A stretch of DNA of 64,000 nucleotides from Cyanobacteria bacterium REEB67 (lineage in GTDB: Bacteria > Cyanobacteriota > Vampirovibrionia > Obscuribacterales > Obscuribacteraceae): NCBI GenBank assembly GCA_018971775.1, contig JAGXAB010000003.1, forward strand, positions 1 to 64,000, written 5' to 3'. Positions 31,017 to 40,437 of the stretch are shown here, in pieces (within the stretch, counting starts at the first letter, position 1; every line of letters starts with the position of its first letter). The translations under genes were made by a program, and so were the position numbers. The notes under the pieces were generated by a model that searched no databases, was not told where the DNA came from, and saw only the letters and a program-made list of their open reading frames with translations.

Positions 31017-31541
31017 GTGGGTCGCCTGGCAACGATAAATTTAAAGCGCTGGATTGATGAAAATCGCTCCTTACTCAAGCCTCCGGTCGGCAATAAGCTG
31101 ATTTTTGAAGACCGCGAATTTATCGTCATGGTCGTTGGTGGCCCAAATTCTCGCACCGATTATCATGTTAATTCGGGCGAGGAATTTTTCTATCAAGTCG
31201 AAGGCAATATCACCCTCAAAGTTTTCGACGAGGGCAAACACATCGATGTGCCCATCGGAGAAGGTGAAATTTTTCTTCTGCCGCCCTCCGTGCCGCACTC
31301 GCCCAGACGCCCGGCCGGCACAGTCGGTCTGGTGATCGAGCATAAAAGAGAAAAAACAGAAAAGGACGGCTTTATCTGGTTTTGCGAAGCCTGCGGTGAA
31401 AAGCTCTACGAGGAATATTTTCATCTGACCAATATTGTCACCCAGTTCCCTCCGATATTTGAGCGCTTCTATGCAAGCGAAGAACACAGGACCTGCGGCA
31501 AGTGCGGCCACAAGCTGGAGCGGCCCGATGCAAAAAATTGA
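31017..31541 (+). CDS. 3-hydroxyanthranilate 3,4-dioxygenase (HAAO)
   Basis: MVVGGPNSRTDYHVNSGEEFFYQVEGNITLKV; C-terminal rubredoxin-like FCEACGEKLYEEYF...CGKCGHKLERP; GTG start inside longer ORF. Confidence 0.9.
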   Translation: MGRLATINLKRWIDENRSLLKPPVGNKLIFEDREFIVMVVGGPNSRTDYHVNSGEEFFYQVEGNITLKVFDEGKHIDVPIGEGEIFLLPPSVPHSPRRPAGTVGLVIEHKREKTEKDGFIWFCEACGEKLYEEYFHLTNIVTQFPPIFERFYASEEHRTCGKCGHKLERPDAKN

Positions 31542-32526
31542 TGTCCACACGCATATATTGCCGGCGGACATTCCCGATTTTAAAGCGAAATATGGCTACG
31601 GTGGCTTTGTCAAACTTGACCACCATGCCCCTTGCCGAGCGCGTATGCTCAAAGACGACGGTACTTTTTTCCGTGAAGTAGAATCCAATTGTTTCGATGC
31701 TCCTGCTCGCATCGTCGATCTCGATCGCACGGCGGTCAGTCTGCAGGTACTGTCGACGGTGCCGGTCATGTTCAGCTATTGGGCCAAGCCCAAGGATTGT
31801 CTCGATCTTTCGCGCTTCCTTAACGACCATATTGCCGGCATTTGCCAGGCTCATCCCGATCATTTTGTCGGCCTGGGCACGGTACCTCTTCAAGACACCG
31901 ATCTGGCCATCGAGGAGTTGCGCCGCTCCGTCAAAGATCTGGGACTGAAGGGTGTGCAAATTGGATCGCATGTCAATGATCTTAATTTGAGCGATGCCAG
32001 GCTCTTTCCTTTCTTTGAGGCAGCCAGCGAGCTCGGTGCGGCGATCTTTGTCCATCCCTGGGATATGATGGGTCAGGAAAAGATGACAAAATACTGGCTG
32101 CCCTGGCTGGTCGGTATGCCAGCTGAAGTTTCGCTTGCTATTTGTTCGATGATTTTTGGCGGTGTTTTCGAAAAGCTGCCCAATTTGCGCGTTGCATTCG
32201 CCCATGGTGGCGGGGCTTTTCCGATGACGCTCGGTCGCATTGGTCATGGCTTTGACAGTCGTCCGGATCTTTGCGCCGTAGACAATCCGCACCATCCGCG
32301 CCACTATCTGGGCAAGTTTTTTGTCGACTCTCTCGTCCACGATGCGGAAGTGCTTTCTTTCATTATCAAATTATTTGGCGATGATGCCATCGTCCTCGGC
32401 TCCGATTATCCTTTCCCGCTTGGTGAAGATAATCCCGGTGCCCTGCTTGAAGCCGTTGCCGGTCTCAGTGCCGAGAAACGAGAAAAAATTCTTTCTTTGA
32501 ACGCTCGCCGATTCCTGGCCATTTAA
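31528..32526 (+). CDS. 2-amino-3-carboxymuconate-6-semialdehyde decarboxylase (ACMSD) family amidohydrolase
   Basis: MQKIDVHTHILPADIPDF; FAHGGGAFPMTLGRIGHGFDSRPDLCA; LGSDYPFPLGE. Confidence 0.9.
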   Translation: MQKIDVHTHILPADIPDFKAKYGYGGFVKLDHHAPCRARMLKDDGTFFREVESNCFDAPARIVDLDRTAVSLQVLSTVPVMFSYWAKPKDCLDLSRFLNDHIAGICQAHPDHFVGLGTVPLQDTDLAIEELRRSVKDLGLKGVQIGSHVNDLNLSDARLFPFFEAASELGAAIFVHPWDMMGQEKMTKYWLPWLVGMPAEVSLAICSMIFGGVFEKLPNLRVAFAHGGGAFPMTLGRIGHGFDSRPDLCAVDNPHHPRHYLGKFFVDSLVHDAEVLSFIIKLFGDDAIVLGSDYPFPLGEDNPGALLEAVAGLSAEKREKILSLNARRFLAI

Positions 32527-32556
32527 ACCCAACTATATCTCGAACGGATTGTAATA

Positions 32557-33864
32557 ATGTTTGCTGCCGATAACAAAAGCACTTTTAGTAATACCATTGA
32601 TGGTGCGCGCGCCCTCGATCAAGCTGACCCGCTGCGTCAATTTCGGCAAGAATTTTATTTGCCCAAGAAGTTGGCGGGCCAACTTCCCGAATGCGTGTAT
32701 TTAACCGGCAATTCGCTCGGGCTGCAACCGAAGCAAAGCGCCCAGTATATACAGGATGAATTGACCGATTGGGCCGATCTGGGCGTAGAAGGTCACTTCC
32801 ATGCGCGCTATGCCTGGATGCCTTATCACGAATTTCTCACCGAGATGACCGCCCGCGTCGTTGGCGCCAAGCCGCTCGAGGTGGTCGTGATGAATTCTCT
32901 TACCGTCAATTTACATCTTATGCTCGTTTCCTTTTATCGCCCCGAAAGAAAACGTTTCAAAATTGTCATTGAGAGGGGCGCTTTCCCTTCCGATCAGTAT
33001 GCGGTCGCATCGCAGGCTCGCTTTCACGGCTACGATCCGAGTGAAGCTATCATCGAGCTTACCCCTCGGGATGGCGAAGATACGCTTGCAACGGCCGACA
33101 TCATTGAGACAATCAAAAAACACGGCGATGAAATCGCCCTGGTCATGCTGGGAGACGTCAACTATTTGACCGGGCAGGCTTTTGAAGTGGAAAAAATCGC
33201 CGCCGTCGCCCATGCTTGCGGGGCGCTCTTTGGGCTCAACCTCGCCCACGGCGCCGGTAATCTCTTGCTTGCTCTGCATGACTGGCAAGTCGATTTTGCC
33301 GTCTGGTGCTCGTACAAATATTTGAACGCCGGACCCGGTGGAATTGCTGGTTGTTTCGTCCACGAAAAGCATGCCGGTTCTCGCGATCTGCCGCGTTTCG
33401 CCGGCTGGTGGGGCCACGACAAAGCCAGTCGCTTCGATATGGGGCCGGAATTCGACGCCATCCCCGGGGCCGAGGGCTGGCAACTCTCCAACCCGCCTAT
33501 CTTTCAATTGGCAGCCTTACGAGCTTCCCTCGAGCTTTTCGATCAAGCTACCATGCCGGCCCTGCGCCGCAAGGGCGACTTGCTCACCTCCTATTTGCAG
33601 TATCTAATCGATGACGTCAACGAGGCCGCTCCTGGTTTTTGTCAGGTCATTACTCCGCGTGATCCGGCTCACCGCGGTTCGCAGTTGAGCTTGCGATTTA
33701 AAGGCGAAAGCAAAATTTTGCTCGAGCAATTTAAAGAACAGGGCGTTGTTTGCGACTTCCGCAGGCCCGATATCATCCGCGCCACGCCGGTGCCGCTCTA
33801 TAACAGCTTTGAAGATGTCTTCCGCTTGTATGAAGTGGTGAGAAAATTTGCAATGCGCGGCTGA
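32557..33864 (+). CDS. kynU: Kynureninase
   Basis: VYLTGNSLGLQPKQ; SYKYLNAGPGGIAGCFVHEKH; VVCDFRRPDIIRATPVPLYNSFEDV. Confidence 0.93.
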   Translation: MFAADNKSTFSNTIDGARALDQADPLRQFRQEFYLPKKLAGQLPECVYLTGNSLGLQPKQSAQYIQDELTDWADLGVEGHFHARYAWMPYHEFLTEMTARVVGAKPLEVVVMNSLTVNLHLMLVSFYRPERKRFKIVIERGAFPSDQYAVASQARFHGYDPSEAIIELTPRDGEDTLATADIIETIKKHGDEIALVMLGDVNYLTGQAFEVEKIAAVAHACGALFGLNLAHGAGNLLLALHDWQVDFAVWCSYKYLNAGPGGIAGCFVHEKHAGSRDLPRFAGWWGHDKASRFDMGPEFDAIPGAEGWQLSNPPIFQLAALRASLELFDQATMPALRRKGDLLTSYLQYLIDDVNEAAPGFCQVITPRDPAHRGSQLSLRFKGESKILLEQFKEQGVVCDFRRPDIIRATPVPLYNSFEDVFRLYEVVRKFAMRG

Positions 33865-33907
33865 GCGCACTTGAATATGCTTACTTATAAGGATAGCGAT
33901 TGAGAAT

Positions 33908-35377
33908 ATGACTGAGTCGACGCAAGCAAAATCATCTCATCCGGTCAGTCCGGCCGATATCACAGTGGTCGGGGCCGGCCTGGTCGGCTCGCTCCTGGCG
34001 CTGCTTCTGGCGCGGCGGGGTTTCAACGTAGAAGTCTTCGAACGGCGCCCGGATATGCGCCGTGAGAAGGTGGAGGCTGGTCGCTCAATCAACCTGGCTA
34101 TCTCCACCCGCGGTATCACAGCCCTCGAGCGTGCCGGTCTTGGCGCCGACATTCTCGCCCAGGCCATCCCGATGTATGGACGGATGATGCACAGCAAGGC
34201 TGGTGAGCTTACTTTCCAGCCTTACGGCAAAGACCGGAGCGAATACATCAATTCGATCTCACGGGCCGAATTCAACAAAGTACTGATTGAGCGAGCCGAA
34301 GCAACCGGCAAGGTCAAATTTCATTTTGAGCGCAAAGCTCTCGGCATGGACTTCGAGCACTCGCTGCTCAAATTGAGCGGTCCTGATGATGCACTGCTGG
34401 AGCTTGCCACCAATCTCGTCATCGGCACTGACGGGTCAGCGTCTAAGATCAGGGATGATATGAGCGCCTTGAAAGGACACGAGGCCGCATCGTCGCGGCT
34501 CGATTACGGCTATAAAGAGCTGTACATCCCACCGATCGCCGCGGCGGCTGCCGGTTCGGATGCTTCTTTTTCTCTCGAGAAGAACGCCTTGCATATCTGG
34601 CCGCGCGGTTCCTATTTGATGATTGCCCTTCCCAATCTTGACGGCAGTTTTACCGGCACTGTTTTCCTCCCATATAAAGGACCGGTTTCATTTGAGAAGC
34701 TGGTGACTGTGGAGCAGGTGCAGGCTTTCTTCGAGGCGGATTTTGCCGATGCTGTGCCACTGATCCCCAATCTGGCCGAAAATTTCGTCAAAAGTCCGCT
34801 CGGTCATCTGGACACGGTTAAAGCTCAGCCCTGGAATGTCGGAGGAAAGGCGCTCCTGCTCGGAGACGCTGCCCATGCGATCATTCCATTTTACGGACAG
34901 GGGGCTAATTGTGGCCTGGAAGATTTGACCATATTTGAACAATGCGTTGAAGACCACCTCAAGCGCGGTGGCAGCCTGCATGGCGGAGAGAATGGTGCCG
35001 GCGACGGCTGGCGAGTCATATTCGACAAGTTGACTGCTCTGCGCAAAGTCAACTGCGATGCCATTTCCGATATGGCGGTCGAAAATTTTGTCGAAATGCG
35101 CGATCGTGTCGCCGATCCTCATTTTCTTTTGATGAAAGCCGTGGAAAAGATTCTAGAGAAGAAATTTCCCGGGCGTTATCGCTCGCGCTATTCGCTTGTC
35201 ACTTTTAGCAATGCTCCTTACAAACTGGCGCTCGATGTCGGCGTGATTTGCGAAGAAATCTTAAATGAACTCTGCAAGGGGCTGACAGATCCGGAAAAAG
35301 TCGACCTGGTCCGCGCCGAGGCCCTGATCAATGAAAAGCTTGCACCAATACTTGCCGGTAGTCTCGCTACTTTATAG
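33908..35377 (+). CDS. kmo: Kynurenine 3-monooxygenase (FAD-dependent)
   Basis: ITVVGAGLVGSLLALLLARRGFNVEVFERRPD; LLGDAAHAIIPFYGQGANCGLED. Confidence 0.93.
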   Translation: MTESTQAKSSHPVSPADITVVGAGLVGSLLALLLARRGFNVEVFERRPDMRREKVEAGRSINLAISTRGITALERAGLGADILAQAIPMYGRMMHSKAGELTFQPYGKDRSEYINSISRAEFNKVLIERAEATGKVKFHFERKALGMDFEHSLLKLSGPDDALLELATNLVIGTDGSASKIRDDMSALKGHEAASSRLDYGYKELYIPPIAAAAAGSDASFSLEKNALHIWPRGSYLMIALPNLDGSFTGTVFLPYKGPVSFEKLVTVEQVQAFFEADFADAVPLIPNLAENFVKSPLGHLDTVKAQPWNVGGKALLLGDAAHAIIPFYGQGANCGLEDLTIFEQCVEDHLKRGGSLHGGENGAGDGWRVIFDKLTALRKVNCDAISDMAVENFVEMRDRVADPHFLLMKAVEKILEKKFPGRYRSRYSLVTFSNAPYKLALDVGVICEEILNELCKGLTDPEKVDLVRAEALINEKLAPILAGSLATL

Positions 35378-35567
35378 TCACGTTGTTTGAACGTCGCGCC
35401 GGTGCGATTAGCAAATCGCTGAAAAAAATTGCAAATATTTTGGAAATTGGTGTCCAGAAATTTTCTCTGGCGCATACATCTATTTACCTGGTCCCCACAC
35501 CGGTCTGCCTTGACTTTTTCGCAAGGCGAGTGAATGTACTACTTTTCACTGACAAGAGGTGTATCTC

Positions 35568-36494
35568 ATGGGAATGGATCATACTGCTGCGACCGCACAA
35601 AATGACGTTAGAGACGCCGGCAAGCTGGAACAGACTCACAATCATGCCGCCGGCAACGCAGACAACGCTCTTGGGAAACTGCAGGAGAGTGCCGATCTCT
35701 TTCCGGGCGCAAAGCAGGTCGCCCGCAATGATGGTCGGTCGAGCGATAAATTTGATCAGCTTTACCCGGGTGGTGCTAACGAGGGTAAGGGTGGTACTGG
35801 CCTCGAAAACGGTGATCTTCAAGGCAAGGGCAGCGATCATAGTTTCCTGCCGCATCGTCCTCTCGATATGGCCGCTCCGCCGACAGACGAGGAGCGCAGT
35901 GATGCCGATAAATCGCTAGATAAAAGTCTGAGCAAAATGGCTGCTCCGGAAGCAAGCAAATCGATGCAAGCGATTGATGCTGCTATCACTAGTGGTGACA
36001 CAAAGGCGCTCGGTGAGGCTATAAAATCTGCTGATCCCGCTAAACTGCGCGATATGCTCGGCGAGATCAATCGCGTCCTCGCCGAAAAAGGATCATCGAC
36101 TCGTCTCGATATGACTGAAGACGGCAAGGTGCTGGTCAGTGACTCTAAGAGTAATACTGCCATCGCCGTCGATCCAAAGACCGGCGATATTTCGGCCAAG
36201 GAAGTAGAGCACAATGCTGACGGCTCGATGCTGGTCAAGCCCGGTGAGCTCCTAAATGTTGACACCGACAAGGCCTTCAAAGAAATCAGCGATCGCACCG
36301 TCAATGCTGTTAACGGCAAAGTAGATTTTGGCGATATCCTGCAAAAAATGGACGACAAACACGTTATCTTCGATCATTCAGATGACCTCTGGGGCGGTAC
36401 TGGTGGTGGCACGGGCGGTGGCTCCCCTAGCCAAGGTGGAGATTTCGTCAATACTCCTCGCGACCTTGATTTCACCCCTCTGAAGGAATACTAG
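35568..36494 (+). CDS. Hypothetical acidic protein
   Basis: 309 aa, good coding composition, GGTGGGTGGGSP-rich C-terminus; no family recognised. Confidence 0.6.
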   Translation: MGMDHTAATAQNDVRDAGKLEQTHNHAAGNADNALGKLQESADLFPGAKQVARNDGRSSDKFDQLYPGGANEGKGGTGLENGDLQGKGSDHSFLPHRPLDMAAPPTDEERSDADKSLDKSLSKMAAPEASKSMQAIDAAITSGDTKALGEAIKSADPAKLRDMLGEINRVLAEKGSSTRLDMTEDGKVLVSDSKSNTAIAVDPKTGDISAKEVEHNADGSMLVKPGELLNVDTDKAFKEISDRTVNAVNGKVDFGDILQKMDDKHVIFDHSDDLWGGTGGGTGGGSPSQGGDFVNTPRDLDFTPLKEY

Positions 36495-36502
36495 GGTAAG
36501 GC

Positions 36503-36535
36503 AGAGCTGCGCTGCTCTATTTACAGCGCAGCTCT
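36503..36535. terminator. Strong hairpin after hypothetical CDS
   Basis: Perfect 12-bp stem agagctgcgctg/cagcgcagctct with 9-nt loop; no T-tract. Confidence 0.45.
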
Positions 36536-36766
36536 ATCACTCTGTCCTTTGCTACGATTGGATCGGCTGATGCTGCCGTTTTTAAATGCTTATCGAAAAA
36601 GGCCAGAGTGTATTAGTTGATTAAATCTTCCGGCTCTCGATTGCGGTTAAAATTTCCGGACTATTGAGAAGATCTCGGGCCGAGGCGGGCAGTGCGCTAA
36701 AAATCAGCAGGCCCAGAATGGCGTTTCTTTTCAGGCTGCGGAAGTTGATCAGGTTTGTTCTCGACG

Positions 36767-37489
36767 TCAGCGGTCGACTACGACTTTATAGCGAGGTCCA
36801 CGATATTCACCGTTGCCACCTGAGCCTTGACCGCCGGCGACGCCATAACCCGGTTGGGAGATGAAGCGCTGATTGGAGCCGAGTGTGGGTGTAAGCGGTG
36901 GCTGGCCATAGTTTTGGGCGGTGTTCTGATAGGAGGCGGGTTGGCCGCTCATTTGATTGCTCATTTGATTGCTCATTTGGCCAGTTGGTGCAGCGGCCGA
37001 AATACTGAAATTATTGATACTGTTGCCCGCAGGCGCGGCATCGTCCGGTATCGAGCTCGGTGCGGCCGGTTCGGCAATCAGTGCCGAGCCACTCATGGCC
37101 GGTTGCGGGATCAGTGCGTCGCCCACTTCCGAGCCGAGCACTTTGCCAGCCTGCTGGCGCATCGTGCCGGCGACGGCCATGTTGACGGCATTTTGATGGG
37201 CGATTTCTTTGGGCGTCAGATCGTGGCCGATTAGCATTCTCTGCAGATGAGGCTCGTCCCAGTCGAGGACGAAGGGCACAAGCATGATCGAAAAGACGAT
37301 AAAGGCCATAACAATTGGTTTTGGGCTTAGATTGGCGAAACGACCGGAGCGCTTCTCGCCTTGCAGAGCGCTGTTCCAGCTCGGCAGCTGGTCCGGATGG
37401 CCGCCGCCGCCGTGATGACCGCCGTGATGTCCACCGTGATGTACACCGCCGCCATGGCCAAATCCGCCGCCGCCTCCACCATGACTCAT
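36767..37489 (-). CDS. Hypothetical membrane protein with Gly/His-rich N-terminus
   Basis: MSHGGGGGGFGHGGGVHHGGHHGGHHGGGGHPD; one TM; C-terminal QMSNQMSNQMSGQ repeat. Confidence 0.6.
   Translation of the reverse strand: MSHGGGGGGFGHGGGVHHGGHHGGHHGGGGHPDQLPSWNSALQGEKRSGRFANLSPKPIVMAFIVFSIMLVPFVLDWDEPHLQRMLIGHDLTPKEIAHQNAVNMAVAGTMRQQAGKVLGSEVGDALIPQPAMSGSALIAEPAAPSSIPDDAAPAGNSINNFSISAAAPTGQMSNQMSNQMSGQPASYQNTAQNYGQPPLTPTLGSNQRFISQPGYGVAGGQGSGGNGEYRGPRYKVVVDR
36947..36979. repeat. 12-bp tandem repeat gctcatttgatt x2.75
   Basis: Read directly; in-frame (QMSN)n on minus strand. Confidence 0.95.
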
Positions 37490-37829
37490 AAGAACACCTG
37501 ACCACTATTGCCGGGGAACACAATCGAAGACATTAATCATATATCTTTTATCCCTTCTTTCAAGGGGACGGTCGGGCACTGCTTGGGGTTTACACCATGG
37601 CAGGGAGGATGCTGACAGTAGTTCTTTGTCTCTGGTTGAGGAAGCTTTCCAGCTTCAATGGGTCTTCCTATACCAGGCTGTATTCGTACAATGCCGCTCA
37701 CCAGATGACCGTGCAGCACTCCAACTTTAACCAGTCGTGGCAGCCGGCAAATTCCTTCACGGAGACGAAGAACAGGAAGCATAGCGGCCATCAACAATCT
37801 GGGTTGTCTCTAGGTCAGAGGTACGGGTG

Positions 37830-38624
37830 TCAAAGCCAGGAGCGCGTAACAAGCCAAAACTGATTAGCAAAATCTGTAAGAGACAATTTGACATACCCGG
37901 CGGATCGACTCTGGTCACCGGGATTTGACCCCCATGGATTGCGCAGAACCACAAACTGATGACCAAGATCAACATCCACAATCGAATATTCATGCCCACC
38001 GACCAGAGGATGGCGCACGCCCTGGCGCGTAGCTGCAAGGACAGGATTTTGCGAGCTCACGGCTGAATAAATAAAAGTGGCCAATTCCTCCGGGTTTACT
38101 TCTTTGGTTTTAATGGCCTCAGTGCGATTGCCGGTTAGACAATGAAGCCCCGTGCCCGGAGCGCCACGACCGCTCTCCGGATCATTGACGCCACTGCCGT
38201 TAGGAAATCTCTTCAGCTGAGCACATTCGACGACCCTGGCCCAGAGAGCTTTGTCTCTCAGTCCGAAGGCTTTAATGTCATCAAGGGTGACCGTATAAAC
38301 AGAACCATTGTCCGGAAAATGCACCACATAAGTATTATGATTGGGACCGTAAGTTATCATCCTCGAGAGACGCTCTTGCCCGCGAGGCAGTCTTGCCACA
38401 TCGGCCAGAGCAGCTTCAAACCAACAATCTCCATAACGGCTCTGCTGAACGCCATTGGCACCCAGATCGCCAATACCTTTTGGGGTCCAGGGGAAGACGT
38501 CATTCTGAGCCCTAACGGATGGTCCCGAGATACTAAATAACATGACTGCGCCTAAGCAAGAAATTCTCAAACAATGCAAAAGCCGTTTTTGGTTTTTGAA
38601 GTTATGGTACTGACAAAATGGCAT
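37830..38624 (-). CDS. Secreted calpain-like (family C2) cysteine protease
   Basis: QSRYGDCWFEAALADVA (Cys), GGHEYSIVDVDLG (His), FVVLRNPWG (Asn); N-terminal signal-like segment. Confidence 0.75.
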   Translation of the reverse strand: MPFCQYHNFKNQKRLLHCLRISCLGAVMLFSISGPSVRAQNDVFPWTPKGIGDLGANGVQQSRYGDCWFEAALADVARLPRGQERLSRMITYGPNHNTYVVHFPDNGSVYTVTLDDIKAFGLRDKALWARVVECAQLKRFPNGSGVNDPESGRGAPGTGLHCLTGNRTEAIKTKEVNPEELATFIYSAVSSQNPVLAATRQGVRHPLVGGHEYSIVDVDLGHQFVVLRNPWGSNPGDQSRSAGYVKLSLTDFANQFWLVTRSWL

Positions 38625-38747
38625 AAATTAGACCGTCCATAACACCTGGAACATATTTTACCCAAAAACATGAATCAGACAAAATATGCCATCGGTTAGC
38701 GTCTAAACTAATGGTGCCAGGCGGTGACCGACTTGTGACGCTCGACC

Positions 38748-39134
38748 ATGGTCATGCCTCGGCGCGATCGCAGGTGGCTCAGGATCAAAGTGCTTAAACA
38801 GATAAAAGCTGGGAACGGTGAAATCACGAGACGTTTAAGCTCTGTGCGTGGAGGCGCCGACAGCAAAAAAGCGCTCGGGCAATACTTATGCCAGCCAGAA
38901 GTCACTTACAAATCTGATTATCCGAAAGTGCCTGTTGCGTTGCAGTGTCAATTTGCATATGACTTGCATGAACATTTGAAAAACGCAGGCTATGACTGGC
39001 CTTCCGTGCAGAAAAACTACGACATGAAATTCATGCCTTATGACAAGCAGCTCAATTTCGCCATGTTTTGGTGGCAAAGAAATTACCCGCAGTACAAAGA
39101 ACTCGGCTTTGTCTTATGGCGGGGTTTTTCTTAA
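38748..39134 (+). CDS. Hypothetical protein
   Basis: 128 aa ORF with plausible protein composition; opposite-frame ORFs overlap. Confidence 0.4.
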   Translation: MVMPRRDRRWLRIKVLKQIKAGNGEITRRLSSVRGGADSKKALGQYLCQPEVTYKSDYPKVPVALQCQFAYDLHEHLKNAGYDWPSVQKNYDMKFMPYDKQLNFAMFWWQRNYPQYKELGFVLWRGFS

Positions 39135-39460
39135 GTGTGCGAAAGTCCGGCAAAATTCACAATTTCTAAATGAGACTTCGCGCTAACCCGCGAATTTGCT
39201 GGATTTTGGCAGGGGAGATCGTGTAACACTGTCATACGAAAATTTGTGATTTGTTAATTGGTGTCGAGCTTTTCGTCGTTGAAAAGCCCAGCCAGTTCGT
39301 AGTTTGTGGGTATCCATTCATTTCACAAAACCTTCGGCCAAAAACAACAACACTAACCAGACCCGCAGAAACCTCTCTAACTCGGCTGTCAGCGACAGTG
39401 CGAGAGAGATTGTCTCGCTGGAATGGATGGATCGATTAACCAACTTACGGAACAAACATC

Positions 39461-39901
39461 ATGAAACGATACATAAACAGAGCCATAGCGGCTCTACTCA
39501 GAAGCAAAATATCAAAATCCGTGGGAGTAGTGTTGACACTAGCACTTACTTCCCTCGCATTTGCAAGCCCGGCTCAAGCATCATACCTTTGGAGCGCAAA
39601 GTTTACTTATGCACCACATTGTCATGGTGGTGCCGGGCTGATCATCCCAGGTAACCCTAACTGTTACACCCTCGTTACTTCTGGCACTGCCAGGCAAATA
39701 CCAGCGGTTGTCAACTTCGTTTATTGCGGAAGCGTCACGCCCCCATTATCAAACTCGGGACTGTTTGGAAAAGAATCTCTGCCTCTAGCGAACCTACCTC
39801 AGGTTTTTTTTATGGTCTTTTCAATTTTCTTGCGAGCAGCAATTTTTGATGGCTCCGAGAAAATGCCGACCTCCCAATTGTTTTCGCTCGATGCTGACTG
39901 A
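39461..39901 (+). CDS. Small secreted hypothetical protein whose 3' end runs antisense into the HipA-like relic
   Basis: Signal peptide SVGVVLTLALTSLAFASPAQA; C-terminal ~30 aa antisense to the opposite ORF. Confidence 0.4.
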   Translation: MKRYINRAIAALLRSKISKSVGVVLTLALTSLAFASPAQASYLWSAKFTYAPHCHGGAGLIIPGNPNCYTLVTSGTARQIPAVVNFVYCGSVTPPLSNSGLFGKESLPLANLPQVFFMVFSIFLRAAIFDGSEKMPTSQLFSLDAD

Positions 39902-40437
39902 ATGGCACTTCTTAGTTCGCACCGTTCAAAATCGGACGATAGGTAAGCAATTCCCACATGAGGATTTAGCAATATCTGATCTTCTTCTGACTGGACTTTA
40001 ATTGTGGTCTCAGTCGCACCCGTTTTGTCGTCTCGCTTTATGTCGTTGACTTCGAGAATTTTTCCGCTAAACGTTCGGATTGAGCCATCGCGTTGGAGTG
40101 TGTCAAAGCGTTCCAATGCTCTCCTCTCAAATGCCGATACAATTTTTCTCCATGTTGCCATTGGGAAATTGGCTGAAAAAGATTGGATTTCGCCCCTCCA
40201 GGTCGTGATATCTTCATAGGCAATCATTGGTCCTGGTGGCTCAATGGTGATGAAATTTAATTGTCGCCACTGCCGGTACAGATGCTCTCCGACAAAGGCC
40301 CGAACAATTCCTTTGCCAAGGTCTGGATGCACTCCTTGGGAGATATAGCCAATCGTTGGCACAAAATCGTAGGCTGGAGATAATGCTGGTTTGAGGGGAT
40401 TCGTGTAAATCAAGCTCCAGTTTTTAAGGTGCCTTGA
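39799..40437 (-). pseudogene. HipA-like C-terminal fragment fused to unidentified sequence
   Basis: *SRHLKNWSLIYTNPLKPALSPAYDFVPTIGYI matches the HipA HxKNWSLIY...LSPAYDF core, preceded by in-frame stop and lacking the usual GNxDxH. Confidence 0.5.

Noticed and set aside
36600-36766. Possible small signal-peptide ORF on the minus strand (LINFRSLKRNAILGLLIFSALPASARDLLNSPEILTAIESRKI*)
   Set aside because: No ATG/GTG/TTG start in frame and an upstream stop; would need CTG initiation or a frameshift from the preceding gene. Left as unsupported.
37413-37450. ccgtgatg-type repeats as a short CRISPR-like or iteron array
   Set aside because: They are codon repeats for the HHGGHHGG tract in a coding frame, without constant spacers.
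38629-38641. attagaccgtcca upstream of the calpain gene as another RND-type operator
   Set aside because: Lacks the full GACCGGTC dyad and has no matching -35/-10 spacing; too weak.
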